Part shown: one piece after another, positions 1 through 6,794 of the stretch
Position numbering within the stretch: the stretch's first letter is position 1
How the letters are laid out: each line of letters opens with the position of its first letter
Source of the DNA: Gallionellaceae bacterium
GTDB taxonomy: Bacteria > Pseudomonadota > Gammaproteobacteria > Burkholderiales > Gallionellaceae
Assembly (NCBI GenBank): GCA_030834965.1
Contig: JAUQWW010000034.1
Coordinates: forward strand, 1 to 34,304
DNA length: 34,304 nucleotides
Direction of reading: 5' to 3'
Notes under the pieces: model-generated
Told to the model about the DNA's origin: nothing
The model's input: only the letters and a program-made list of their open reading frames with translations
The model's database searches: none
Translations under genes and position numbers: made by a program

Positions 1-423
1 GGTGGCATCGCCGCCATCGTCCAGGATCATGTTGGAATAGCCACCGTCCGCCCATTCAAAAATGCGGTGCGTGTAGTCCCAGTATTCGGTCAGCGTTTCG
101 CCCTTGTAAGCGAACACCGGCGTGCCGGTCGCAGCAATGGCCGCAGCAGCGTGATCCTGGGTGGAATAGATGTTGCAGGACGCCCAGCGCACTTCTGCAC
201 CCAAGGCCTTTAGTGTCTCAATCAACACGCCGGTCTGGATGGTCATGTGCAGCGAGCCGGTGATGCGCGCGCCTTTCAGCGGCTGAGTCTGGGCGAATTC
301 CTTGCGGATTGCCATCAGGCCGGGCATCTCGATTTCGGCGATGGCGAGTTCTTTGCGTCCCCATGCAGCCAGGGACAAGTCGGCAACTTTGTAGTCGGTG
401 AATCCGTTTGCAACAGCGTTCAT
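1..423 (-). CDS. ahcY: Adenosylhomocysteinase (SAH hydrolase), N-terminal 141 residues, cut by window edge
   Basis: This enzyme reversibly hydrolyses S-adenosylhomocysteine to adenosine and homocysteine in the cytosol, clearing the product that inhibits methyltransferases. The reverse strand from the ATG at 421-423 reads through to base 1 without a stop. It contains the family signatures [17 protein letters not shown] and STQDHAAAA, which belong to the substrate-binding N-terminal part, and ends at the window edge near [16 protein letters not shown] ribosome-binding site lies just upstream of the ATG. The gene lies downstream of metK in the same direction, with an SAH riboswitch in the gap, so expression from a metK transcript and control by SAH are both likely. 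The C-terminal NAD-binding domain lies outside the window. The identity is very secure. Confidence 0.96.
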   Translation of the reverse strand, partial: MNAVANGFTDYKVADLSLAAWGRKELAIAEIEMPGLMAIRKEFAQTQPLKGARITGSLHMTIQTGVLIETLKALGAEVRWASCNIYSTQDHAAAAIAATGTPVFAYKGETLTEYWDYTHRIFEWADGGYSNMILDDGGDAT

Positions 424-449
424 GCTTCTCTCCATTCAAGTTAATGAAT

Positions 450-528
450 GGGCGCCGTTGCTACTTTGCTTCCACTGTCCCAAGCCTGACAGCCTCTACG
501 GCTGCTGCAGCGCCCCTCGAGACAGTGG
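450..528 (-). promoter_or_regulatory. SAH riboswitch upstream of ahcY
   Basis: Read on the minus strand, the metK-ahcY gap begins with CCACUGUCUCGAG, which pairs with CUUGGGACAGUGG to form a long P1 stem. This is followed by the conserved stretch GGGGCGCUGC and later by GCAACGGCGCCC. The 3' GCGCCC (450-455) can pair with GGGCGC (510-515) to form the pseudoknot. This order matches the SAH riboswitch known upstream of ahcY in Betaproteobacteria, where ligand binding raises downstream expression. It starts about 8 nt after the metK stop and ends about 26 nt before the ahcY start, leaving room for the ribosome-binding site. Base pairing and conserved blocks are seen directly; ligand binding is inferred. 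Confidence 0.88.
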
Positions 529-535
529 TAATTAA

Positions 536-1699
536 TTACAGCCCTGCGTCTGCGCGCAACACTGCTGCCTTGTCGGTCGCTTCCCAGGTGAACCCCGGTT
601 CCTCGCGGCCGAAGTGGCCGTAAGCGGCGGTATTTGCGTAAATCGGGCGCAGCAGATCGAGCATCTGCACGATGCCTTTCGGGCGCAGATCGAAGTGCCT
701 GGTGATCAGCTCCGCAATCCTTTCATCGGAAATCCTGCCGGTGCCATAAGTGGTGACCCACACGCTGGTGGGTTTGGCCACGCCGATGGCATAGGAAATC
801 TGGATCAGGCACTTGCTGGCCAACCCAGCCGCCACAATATTTTTGGCGACATAGCGTCCTGCGTAGGCAGCAGAACGATCCACCTTGGACGGATCCTTGC
901 CGGAGAATGCGCCGCCGCCGTGCGGCGCAGCACCACCATAGGTGTCGACGATGATCTTGCGCCCGGTCAGGCCGCAGTCGCCCTGTGGGCCGCCGACGAC
1001 GAAACGCCCGGTGGGATTGACCAGATATTTGATCTCGCCCTTGATCAGTTCCTTGGGCAGCATCGGCTTGATGATGTCTTCAATCACCGCTTCGCGTATG
1101 GTCTCCAGGGATATTTCCGGCGCATGCTGGGTGGACAGCACCACCGTGTCGATGGAGTGCGGCTTGCCTTCCACATAGCGCACGGTGACTTGCGATTTCG
1201 CATCCGGGCGCAGCCAGTTCAGGCGGCCATCGCGGCGCAATTGCGACTGGCGTTCGACCACACGGTGCGCCAGATAAATTGGCAGCGGCATCAGCGTGTC
1301 GGTTTCATCGCAGGCATAACCGAACATCAAGCCCTGGTCGCCCGCGCCCTGGTTCAGGTAGTCGTCGGAAGCGCGATCCACGCCCTGGGCGATGTCCGGG
1401 CTTTGCTTGTCATAGGCCACCAGTACGGCGCAGCCCTTGTAGTCGATGCCGTATTCGGTATTGTCATAGCCGATGCGCTTGATGCAATCACGCGCCACGT
1501 GTATGTAATCCACATTGGCGGTGGTCGTGATTTCGCCAGCGAGTACCACGAGGCCAGTATTGACCAGCGTTTCTGCCGCTACACGCGCATAGGGGTCTTG
1601 CGCTAGAATAGCGTCAAGAATGGAATCGGAAATCTGGTCGGCAACCTTGTCAGGATGTCCCTCTGATACCGATTCTGAAGTAAAAAAATACTCGCTCAT
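536..1699 (-). CDS. metK: S-adenosylmethionine synthase
   Basis: MetK makes S-adenosylmethionine from ATP and methionine, releasing phosphate and diphosphate, in the cytosol. The 387-residue product has the usual length. It begins [18 protein letters not shown], with the GHPDK ATP-binding motif, has [12 protein letters not shown] near residue 120, and has the glycine-rich [19 protein letters not shown] segment that binds triphosphate and metal. The ATG at 1697-1699 follows a GACGGAGAGCC ribosome-binding site. It is divergent from the acyltransferase genes and precedes ahcY with only the SAH riboswitch between, so the two enzymes of the methyl cycle are adjacent. A long open frame on the opposite strand (about 614-1606) is a shadow of this gene. 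Confidence 0.97.
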   Translation of the reverse strand: MSEYFFTSESVSEGHPDKVADQISDSILDAILAQDPYARVAAETLVNTGLVVLAGEITTTANVDYIHVARDCIKRIGYDNTEYGIDYKGCAVLVAYDKQSPDIAQGVDRASDDYLNQGAGDQGLMFGYACDETDTLMPLPIYLAHRVVERQSQLRRDGRLNWLRPDAKSQVTVRYVEGKPHSIDTVVLSTQHAPEISLETIREAVIEDIIKPMLPKELIKGEIKYLVNPTGRFVVGGPQGDCGLTGRKIIVDTYGGAAPHGGGAFSGKDPSKVDRSAAYAGRYVAKNIVAAGLASKCLIQISYAIGVAKPTSVWVTTYGTGRISDERIAELITRHFDLRPKGIVQMLDLLRPIYANTAAYGHFGREEPGFTWEATDKAAVLRADAGL

Positions 1700-1738
1700 G
1701 GCTCTCCGTCAATCTGGTTAAGTTGATTCAGGGCGCGC

Positions 1739-1747
1739 ATTATAACA
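1739..1747 (-). promoter_or_regulatory. Extended -10 promoter for metK
   Basis: On the minus strand the sequence TGTTATAAT gives a perfect TATAAT -10 box (1739-1744) with the TGn extension. No good -35 box is visible at 16-18 bp, which is usual for extended -10 promoters. Transcription would start near 1732, about 30 nt before the metK ATG. Seen as a motif only. Confidence 0.5.
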
Positions 1748-1768
1748 AAACCCCGGTTGTTTCCACCC

Positions 1769-2671
1769 ATGAGTTCATCCTTTGTTGCCTGGCTGTTCGA
1801 TTTGGCCTCCCGCCTGCCTCTGGGCGCATTGCACCGCGTTGGAGCGGTGCTGGGCTGGGCGACATATCAATTTTCCGGAAAATATGCGGAGCGCTTGCGC
1901 GAAAATCTTGGCTACGGACTGGCAGATCGTTCCGCCGCGGAGTTTCGCAAGGTGCTCAGCGCCAGCGTGGCGGAAGCGGGCAAGGGGGTGGCTGAATTGC
2001 CCTGGCTGTGGTGCCGGCCACTGGCAGAGGTGACGGCCAGCGTCAGGACATGTGACGGCTGGGAACATGTCGAGGCCGCGCGCGCGCGCGGCAAGGGAAT
2101 CATTTTTCTGACGCCGCATCTGGGATGTTTTGAAGTGTCTGCCACCTATGTGGCCCAATTGATGCCCATCACCGTGCTGTACCGCCCCCCCAAGCTGGTG
2201 TGGCTGGAGCAGGTGATGCGCAGCGGGCGCGAGCGCGGGCAGATGCGGCTGGCGCGCACCGATGTCGGAGGCGTGCGCTTGCTGTACAAGGCGCTCAAGC
2301 GCGGCGAGGCGATCGGTCTGTTGCCGGACCAGGTGCCGGGCAAGGGTGAAGGCGAGTGGGCGGATTTTTTCGGGCGACCGGCTTACACCATGACCCTGGT
2401 GGGTCGCCTGGCTGAGTCCAGCGGCGCGTCGGTGCTGATGGCCTATGTCGAGCGTCTGCCGCAGGGTGCGGGCTATGCCATCCATTTCAAACCGCTGGAA
2501 TTCGTTCCCGATTTACCCATCACGCAGCAGATCAATGCCGCGCTGGAAGAGATTGTGCGCGCCTGCCCTGCGCAATACCTGTGGAGCTACAACCGCTACA
2601 AAACCCCGGCCGGCATCGAGCCGCCCGCAAATCCCCCCTCGCCCCCCTTTGCCCGAGGGGGGAAAGCATGA
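1769..2671 (+). CDS. lpxL: Lipid A biosynthesis acyltransferase, LpxL/HtrB family (first of two)
   Basis: Members of this family transfer a secondary acyl chain onto lipid A precursors at the inner membrane. The protein has a hydrophobic N-terminal segment (SSFVAWLFDLASRLPLGAL) and the HX4E catalytic pattern in TPHLGCFEVS, then the typical GLLPDQVPG and FFGRPAYTMT blocks. About 300 residues is normal. I chose the ATG at 1769; a TTG four codons upstream (1757) is possible and neither has a strong ribosome-binding site. The last residues, from about NPPSPPFARGGKA, are encoded by a palindromic repeat and look added to the natural C-terminus. The stop overlaps the next acyltransferase start by ATGA. 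Which acyl chain and position it serves cannot be told from sequence. Confidence 0.9.
   Translation: MSSSFVAWLFDLASRLPLGALHRVGAVLGWATYQFSGKYAERLRENLGYGLADRSAAEFRKVLSASVAEAGKGVAELPWLWCRPLAEVTASVRTCDGWEHVEAARARGKGIIFLTPHLGCFEVSATYVAQLMPITVLYRPPKLVWLEQVMRSGRERGQMRLARTDVGGVRLLYKALKRGEAIGLLPDQVPGKGEGEWADFFGRPAYTMTLVGRLAESSGASVLMAYVERLPQGAGYAIHFKPLEFVPDLPITQQINAALEEIVRACPAQYLWSYNRYKTPAGIEPPANPPSPPFARGGKA
2629..2667 (+). repeat. GC-rich palindromic repeat encoding the LpxL tail and covering the next gene's ribosome-binding site
   Basis: CCCCCCTCG (2633-2641) and CGAGGGGGG (2654-2662) form a perfect 9-bp stem with a 12-nt loop. The element resembles the C/G-rich repeats at 3539-3625, 7227-7260 and 15380-15474. 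Its first part is translated in frame as the C-terminus of the upstream acyltransferase. Its 3' arm, GAGGGGGG, sits 6 nt before the ATG at 2668 and is the only ribosome-binding site visible for the second acyltransferase. Confidence 0.75.
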
Positions 2672-3537
2672 TGTCGCGCTTCACTGCATTCCTGATGTGG
2701 CTGCTGCATTTTCTGCCGCTGCCGGTGCAGGCTTGGTTCGGTAATGCAGTGGGTGTGCTGCTGTACGCGCTAGCCAGCGAGCGGCGCAGGGTGGCGCGCA
2801 TCAATCTGCGCCTGTGCTTCCCCCAAATGAGCGATACGGAACGGGAACGCTTGGTGCGCCGGCATTTCCGGGCGTTTGCGCGCAGCGTAATCGAACGCGG
2901 CATTTTGTGGTGGAGCAGCGCACAGCGCATTCAGCGGCTGGTACAGGTTGAAGGTCTCGAGCACTTTCAGGCAGTGGAACACGGCCCGGTCATCCTGCTG
3001 GCCCCGCATTTTGTCGCGCTGGATGTCGGCGGCTCCTGGCTTTCCCAGTATGGAAACATGTTCAGCGTTTACTCCAACCAGAAAGATCCGTACTTCCATG
3101 AGAAGATGCTGCAGGGGCGCATGCGCTTCGGCAAGCAGCTGCTGCTGTCGCGGCAACAAGGGCTGCGCCCGGTAGTGAGAGCCTTGCGCGAAGGGCGGCC
3201 ATTCTATTATCTGCCCGATCAGGATCTGGCCATCAAGGACGCGCTGTTCATTCCTTTTTTCGGTGTGCCTGCCGCCACGCTGACGACCGTGTCCCGCCTG
3301 GCTGAAATGACGGGCGCAAAAGTCGTGCCGTGCGTCACGCGCATGCTGCCGCACGGAAAGGGTTATGCGCTGCATTTCTATCCGGCCTGGGAAAATTACC
3401 CGAGCGGTGACCTAGTGGCAGATACGCGCCGCGTGAACGAATTCATCGAGCAGCGCGTGCGCGAAATACCGGAACAGTATTTCTGGCTGCACAAGCGATT
3501 CAAGACTCGTCCGGAAGGCGAGGAGAGGTTTTATTAA
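2668..3537 (+). CDS. Lipid A biosynthesis acyltransferase, LpxL/LpxM-like (second of two)
   Basis: This is a second member of the lysophospholipid acyltransferase family, 289 residues, expected at the cytoplasmic face of the inner membrane adding a secondary acyl chain to lipid A. It has an N-terminal hydrophobic stretch (FTAFLMWLLHFLPLPVQAW), the HX4D pattern in APHFVALDVGG, the conserved YYLPDQDLA block, and FFGVPAATLTTVSRLAE. The ATG at 2668 overlaps the previous stop (ATGA); the ATG at 2671 is an equally close alternative. The likely ribosome-binding site is part of a hairpin-forming repeat, so translation probably depends on ribosomes arriving from the upstream gene. Tandem acyltransferases at this locus suggest two successive acylations of lipid A, but the order is not readable. 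Confidence 0.88.
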   Translation: MMSRFTAFLMWLLHFLPLPVQAWFGNAVGVLLYALASERRRVARINLRLCFPQMSDTERERLVRRHFRAFARSVIERGILWWSSAQRIQRLVQVEGLEHFQAVEHGPVILLAPHFVALDVGGSWLSQYGNMFSVYSNQKDPYFHEKMLQGRMRFGKQLLLSRQQGLRPVVRALREGRPFYYLPDQDLAIKDALFIPFFGVPAATLTTVSRLAEMTGAKVVPCVTRMLPHGKGYALHFYPAWENYPSGDLVADTRRVNEFIEQRVREIPEQYFWLHKRFKTRPEGEERFY

Positions 3538-3538
3538 A

Positions 3539-3625
3539 AACCCCTCTCCCCCTGCCCCTCTCCCGCTAGCGTGAGAGGGGAGCGGTTCCCTCGCCCCTTG
3601 GGGGAGAGGGCTAGGGAGAGGGGTT
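3539..3625. repeat. Intergenic CCCTCTCCC-type palindromic repeat with clover-shaped pairing
   Basis: The outer arms AACCCCTCTCCC (3539-3550) and GGGAGAGGGGTT (3614-3625) are perfect 12-bp inverted repeats. Between them lie two further hairpins, CCCCTCTCCC paired with GTGAGAGGGG, and CCCTCGCCCC paired with GGGGGAGAGGG. The whole unit fills almost the entire gap between the second acyltransferase and ubiD, beginning 2 nt after the stop. I infer a dispersed repeat family; as RNA it could also end transcription or block 3' decay. Confidence 0.8.
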
Positions 3626-3642
3626 GTGAGCAAAGGGTAATC

Positions 3643-5106
3643 ATGAAATATAAAGACCTGCGCGATTTCATCGCACAACTGGAAAAGCTGGGCGAGCTGA
3701 AGCGTGTTACTGCGCCGGTATCGCCGCATCTCGAGATGACGGAAATCTGTGACCGAGTATTGCGTGCGCAAGGCCCGGCGGTGCTGTTCGAGAATCCGGC
3801 CGGCCATTCCATGCCGGTGCTGGCCAACCTGTTTGGCACGCCGCGCCGTGTGGCGCTGGGCATGGGCGAGGAGAGCATCGCGGCATTGCGCGAAGTAGGC
3901 AAGCTGCTCGCCTACCTGAAAGAACCCGAGCCGCCCAAGGGTTTGAAGGATGCGTGGGAAAAGTGGCCGGTGCTCAAACAGGTGCTGAGCATGTCGCCCA
4001 AGGTGGTCTCTTCCGCACCGTGCCAGGAAATCGTCTGGGAAGGCAGTGACGTGGATTTAGCCAAGCTGCCGATCCAGCACTGCTGGCCAGGAGATGTTGC
4101 GCCGCTAATCACTTGGGGCTTGGTGGTGACGCGCGGTCCGAACAAGCCGCGCCAGAATCTCGGCATTTACCGCCAGCAGGTCATCGCGCCGAACAAGGTC
4201 ATCATGCGCTGGCTCGCGCATCGCGGCGGGGCGCTGGATTACCGCGAGTGGTGCGAGCAGCATCCGAATGAACCGTTCCCGATTGCGGTGGTGATCGGCG
4301 CCGACCCGGCCACGATACTGGGCGCGGTCACGCCTGTTCCCGATTCGCTATCCGAATATCAGTTCGCCGGATTGCTGCGCGGCGCAAAAACCGAACTGGT
4401 GAAATGTATCGGCAGCGACCTGCAGGTACCGGCCAGCGCCGAGATCGTGCTGGAAGGCGTGATCCACCCGCACGAAACCGCGCTGGAAGGGCCTTACGGC
4501 GACCACACCGGCTATTACAACGAGCAGGAAAAATTCCCGGTGTTCACCATAGAGCGCATCACGCTGCGGCGCGATGCGATTTATCACTCCACTTATACCG
4601 GCAAGCCGCCGGACGAGCCCGCGATGCTGGGTGTGGCGCTGAATGAAGTGTTCGTGCCGCTGCTGCAAAAACAATTTCCCGAGATCACCGATTTCTACCT
4701 GCCGCCGGAAGGCTGTTCCTACCGCATGGCCGTGGTGTCCATCAAGAAGCAGTATCCGGGCCATGCCAAGCGCGTGATGTTCGGCATCTGGTCCTATCTG
4801 CGCCAGTTCATGTACACCAAGTTCATCATCGTGGTGGACGACGATATCGATATCCGCAACTGGCAGGAAGTCATCTGGGCGATGACCACACGCGTCGATC
4901 CCGCACGCGACACGCTGCTGGTGGAAAACACGCCAATAGACTATCTGGATTTCGCCAGCCCGGTTTCAGGCCTCGGCAGCAAGATGGGACTGGATGCCAC
5001 GAACAAATGGCCGGGTGAAACACAGCGCGAATGGGGTACGCCTATCGTTATGGATGCGGCTGTGAAGGCGAAGGTGGATGCGATGTGGAACGATTTGGCG
5101 TTGTGA
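3643..5106 (+). CDS. ubiD: UbiD family 3-polyprenyl-4-hydroxybenzoate decarboxylase
   Basis: UbiD removes the carboxyl group from 3-polyprenyl-4-hydroxybenzoate during ubiquinone synthesis, using prenylated FMN supplied by UbiX. The 487-residue product matches the family length. It carries the typical start [21 protein letters not shown], the IYRQQVI and MRWLAHRGG blocks, [12 protein letters not shown] around the active site, and the C-terminal DATNKWPGE segment. I chose the ATG at 3643 because it fits the family N-terminus; an upstream in-frame extension would run through the palindromic repeat. It follows the acyltransferase pair but is separated by that repeat, so joint transcription is uncertain. 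No ubiX is in the window. Confidence 0.95.
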   Translation: MKYKDLRDFIAQLEKLGELKRVTAPVSPHLEMTEICDRVLRAQGPAVLFENPAGHSMPVLANLFGTPRRVALGMGEESIAALREVGKLLAYLKEPEPPKGLKDAWEKWPVLKQVLSMSPKVVSSAPCQEIVWEGSDVDLAKLPIQHCWPGDVAPLITWGLVVTRGPNKPRQNLGIYRQQVIAPNKVIMRWLAHRGGALDYREWCEQHPNEPFPIAVVIGADPATILGAVTPVPDSLSEYQFAGLLRGAKTELVKCIGSDLQVPASAEIVLEGVIHPHETALEGPYGDHTGYYNEQEKFPVFTIERITLRRDAIYHSTYTGKPPDEPAMLGVALNEVFVPLLQKQFPEITDFYLPPEGCSYRMAVVSIKKQYPGHAKRVMFGIWSYLRQFMYTKFIIVVDDDIDIRNWQEVIWAMTTRVDPARDTLLVENTPIDYLDFASPVSGLGSKMGLDATNKWPGETQREWGTPIVMDAAVKAKVDAMWNDLAL

Positions 5107-5411
5107 TTCGCAGGACGAATATCGAGCGTAGAAAAGTTTCGAATTTGCTGCCAAAAGGCAGCTTTTTCGCTTTAAGTGAATTGGTGCAAGGCAGGAATGT
5201 ACCAAAAGGAAATAGTCAGCATCAAATTCTGATTGGCTCCCCGATCTGGACTCGAACCAAAGAACTTCTCCATTAGCAGAATATGGTCTTTCCTGATAGA
5301 TTGCTGCTTCATGTATTCGTAGCCCCCGTGTTACTTGGACGGGAGAGTTGGTGCAACTTTCTGCTTTTCTGGATTAATGCACAAATTTTCTAATCAGTGG
5401 AGAATCAGACA
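5107..5411. other. Gene-free AT-rich stretch after ubiD
   Basis: No convincing gene is present in these 305 bases. The stretch contains the tRNA-like fragment described separately (5234-5279) and otherwise shows no long open frame with a plausible start. Base composition is clearly more AT-rich than the neighbouring core genes and marks the left edge of the accessory patch. Confidence 0.5.
5234..5279 (-). pseudogene. tRNA-like 3' half (anticodon loop to CCA)
   Basis: On the minus strand a T arm is present, TTTGG-TTCGAGT-CCAGA (5245-5261), followed by a 7-nt acceptor strand TCGGGGA, one discriminator base and an encoded CCA (5234-5236). Upstream is CTGCTAA, which looks like an anticodon loop, perhaps GCU. 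No matching D arm, 5' acceptor strand TCCCCGA or 5' anticodon stem is found upstream. I read it as a 3' tRNA remnant, such as a past integration site leaves, but chance similarity is not excluded. Confidence 0.35.
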
Positions 5412-5654
5412 ATGGGAATAATCATATTTGGCTGTAGCTTTTTCTATTTCCTGTTTTATGGACGATCTCTGATACGCCCATTTATCAACCAAGCAAGCTC
5501 AGGAGAGCCGGCACTGAGAAAAAGGGAAGGTGTAGCATTTCTATTATTCATTGCACTTGTGGTGTTAATTCTGAATTTGGATAGAGAGATACATTGGTTT
5601 GCGTTTGTCGTAGGTATGGTTTTTGGTTTTTCGGGTAATTCTGACCTCGAATAA
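5412..5654 (+). CDS. Small hydrophobic membrane protein, function unknown
   Basis: I do not recognise this 80-residue protein. It has an N-terminal hydrophobic segment (MGIIIFGCSFFYFLFYG), a short charged loop with QASSGEPALRKREG, and a second hydrophobic stretch (VAFLLFIALVVLILNL) followed by a third (WFAFVVGMVFGF), so two or three membrane passes are likely. A GTG at 5397 could add five residues, but I prefer the ATG at 5412 because GGAG lies nine bases upstream. Codon use is AT-rich compared with ubiD. It lies alone in the accessory patch and ends before a bidirectional terminator shared with the toxin-like gene. Confidence 0.5.
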   Translation: MGIIIFGCSFFYFLFYGRSLIRPFINQASSGEPALRKREGVAFLLFIALVVLILNLDREIHWFAFVVGMVFGFSGNSDLE

Positions 5655-5701
5655 TTTTACAACACTGTGGCTATCATTCTTGAGTTTCTAATTCATGCAT
5701 A

Positions 5702-5733
5702 ACAAATAAGCCAGATTTCTCTGGCTTATTTGT
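5702..5733. terminator. Bidirectional intrinsic terminator
   Basis: ACAAATAAGCCAG (5702-5714) and CTGGCTTATTTGT (5721-5733) form a perfect 13-bp stem with a 6-nt loop. The A/T-rich stem base gives U-rich 3' sides in both directions. It lies exactly between the convergent small membrane protein gene and the toxin-like gene. Confidence 0.8.
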
Positions 5734-6047
5734 CACTTTTTCCCATAGGTTGCATCATGATCCGGCGCAATAATTAATAAGCTCATTATTTCGCCTTTTC
5801 TATATGCGACTACTCGTTGAGACTGAGTAATTCGGAGCGAATAAATTGCCTCTATACCAACGGGTGGTTTTATGCTGACAATTTTTTCCCACTTTAAACC
5901 CTGATCTCTATATAACTGATCCCAAGTTAGTTGTTTCAGCTTTTTAAGCGCATCAGTTACTCGATTGCGCTCTGTTTTATCAAGCTTTAGCCAACTTTCC
6001 TGAAATTCTGGATTGTTTAGATCTAGTTGTACTTTCTTGTTTTTCAT
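5733..6047 (-). CDS. RelE/ParE-like toxin of a putative type II toxin-antitoxin pair
   Basis: This 104-residue basic protein begins MKNKKVQLDLNNPEF and has a helical N-terminal half rich in K, L and W (WLKLDKTERNRVTDALKKLK). A C-terminal strand pattern, SLRITQSQRVVAYRKG followed by LLIIAPDHDATYGKK, resembles the RNase or gyrase toxin fold of the RelE/ParE group. I selected the ATG at 6047; a TTG at 6062 would add five residues. It follows an AbrB-like gene and overlaps its 3' end by 68 bp, which is unusually long for such pairs. The size, order and overlap suggest a toxin-antitoxin operon, but the family assignment is tentative and toxicity is inferred. Confidence 0.6.
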   Translation of the reverse strand: MKNKKVQLDLNNPEFQESWLKLDKTERNRVTDALKKLKQLTWDQLYRDQGLKWEKIVSIKPPVGIEAIYSLRITQSQRVVAYRKGEIMSLLIIAPDHDATYGKK

Positions 6048-6318
6048 GGCAAATTTTTCCAAAGAAAGCGTCTAAGTCATCAACTACCTTCGGTGGATTG
6101 CTTTGTGCATAGGCTAAAGCACGTTTTAAATCCTGATTCACTTGAGGCTGATGCAGCCACATCTCATTTTCAGGGATGACTAAGGCTGTACGAACCATCC
6201 AAACACCAGGTGCGCGCTCTTCAACGAGCACCTGACGCCCAGCAAACTCTTTTCCAAGTGAAATCTGACCGTTTGCACCGATAACTTTCACGCTAGTTTT
6301 AGTTTCAATTGTATTCAT
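5980..6318 (-). CDS. AbrB-like antitoxin, possibly frameshifted at its 3' end
   Basis: This gene encodes 112 residues. The first 35 or so (TSVKVIGANGQISLGKEFAG then RQVLVEE) fit an AbrB/SpoVT-type DNA-binding strand pattern. The middle (MWLHQPQVNQDLKRALAYAQ) could wrap around the partner toxin. The ATG at 6318 follows a GGGAG ribosome-binding site. The last 20 or so residues, after DAFFGK, are rich in S, T, K and R and may be an artefact. One more A in the A5 run at 6054-6058 would end the protein as GKNLP with a stop overlapping the toxin ATG (ATGA). Antitoxins of this type usually repress their own promoter, which is inferred here. Confidence 0.6.
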   Translation of the reverse strand: MNTIETKTSVKVIGANGQISLGKEFAGRQVLVEERAPGVWMVRTALVIPENEMWLHQPQVNQDLKRALAYAQSNPPKVVDDLDAFFGKICHEKQESTTRSKQSRISGKLAKA

Positions 6319-6794
6319 TTAGGTTATCTCCCGGCGTTGAGCATGCGTTACCGCACTTCGCCATCGGTTGTATTGCTATGTATGTGTATGTGTGTGTGTA
6401 GTGTGTAGTGTGTAGTGTGTAGTGTGTATTTAAGTAATGAGTATCGGTCGTCAGAATTATGATGGCACTATAGCACCAACTTAGGAAATCATCAACTGTA
6501 TTAAGCGATGCGTCTATCTTGAGGCGATACGGACACGCTATCAGCATGCCAGCAAGGTAGGTATGGGTCGTGAACGGCAGGTCAGAGTTGCAAACTGCCT
6601 GCCCGAAACCCGATAGTCCGGGTAATAAAATAAATGACGGTTTGCCAGTGCCCAGATTTGTCCGATTCGGCGAGCCAACAACCGGGGCGAAATACAAGGG
6701 CATGTCTAGATAAGATGTACGGATTCCGGGTTCTACCAACGGAAGTGATAACAGACAACGTAGCATGCTATGAATCTAGACCGGGTTAATACTT
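6319..6794. other. Gene-poor stretch between antitoxin and dacB
   Basis: These 476 bases hold no gene I can support. They contain a heptanucleotide repeat array (6394-6428). A 153-codon minus-strand open frame (6305-6766) runs through that array; its product shows no family signature I recognise and ends in threonine/histidine/tyrosine repeats that come from the array. It may be a decayed mobile-element piece or chance. The antitoxin promoter should lie near 6340-6400 but no clear -35/-10 pair is visible. Confidence 0.4.
6394..6428. repeat. Heptanucleotide tandem repeat (GTGTGTA)x5
   Basis: Five exact copies of GTGTGTA run from 6394 to 6428, preceded by a looser TATGTGTATGTG stretch. The array starts about 75 bp upstream of the antitoxin start codon. 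Such short tandem arrays can change copy number by slipped-strand replication, so the antitoxin-toxin promoter spacing could vary. That role is an inference. Confidence 0.85.

Noticed and set aside
614..1606. 330-codon open frame antisense to metK
   Set aside because: metK on the other strand is certain. The antisense product has no family features and reflects GC-biased third positions.
5234..5330. Complete tRNA or tmRNA gene
   Set aside because: Only the T arm and 3' acceptor are present. No 5' acceptor strand, D arm or matching anticodon stem could be found, and no tmRNA tag frame is visible.
6394..6428. Possible CRISPR array
   Set aside because: The units are only 7 bp, directly adjacent and without spacers; no cas genes are in the window.
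6305..6766. 153-codon minus-strand frame upstream of the toxin-antitoxin pair
   Set aside because: It has no recognisable signature, ends in residues encoded by the heptamer array, overlaps the antitoxin start and has no good ribosome-binding site. Kept only as a note under the region entry.
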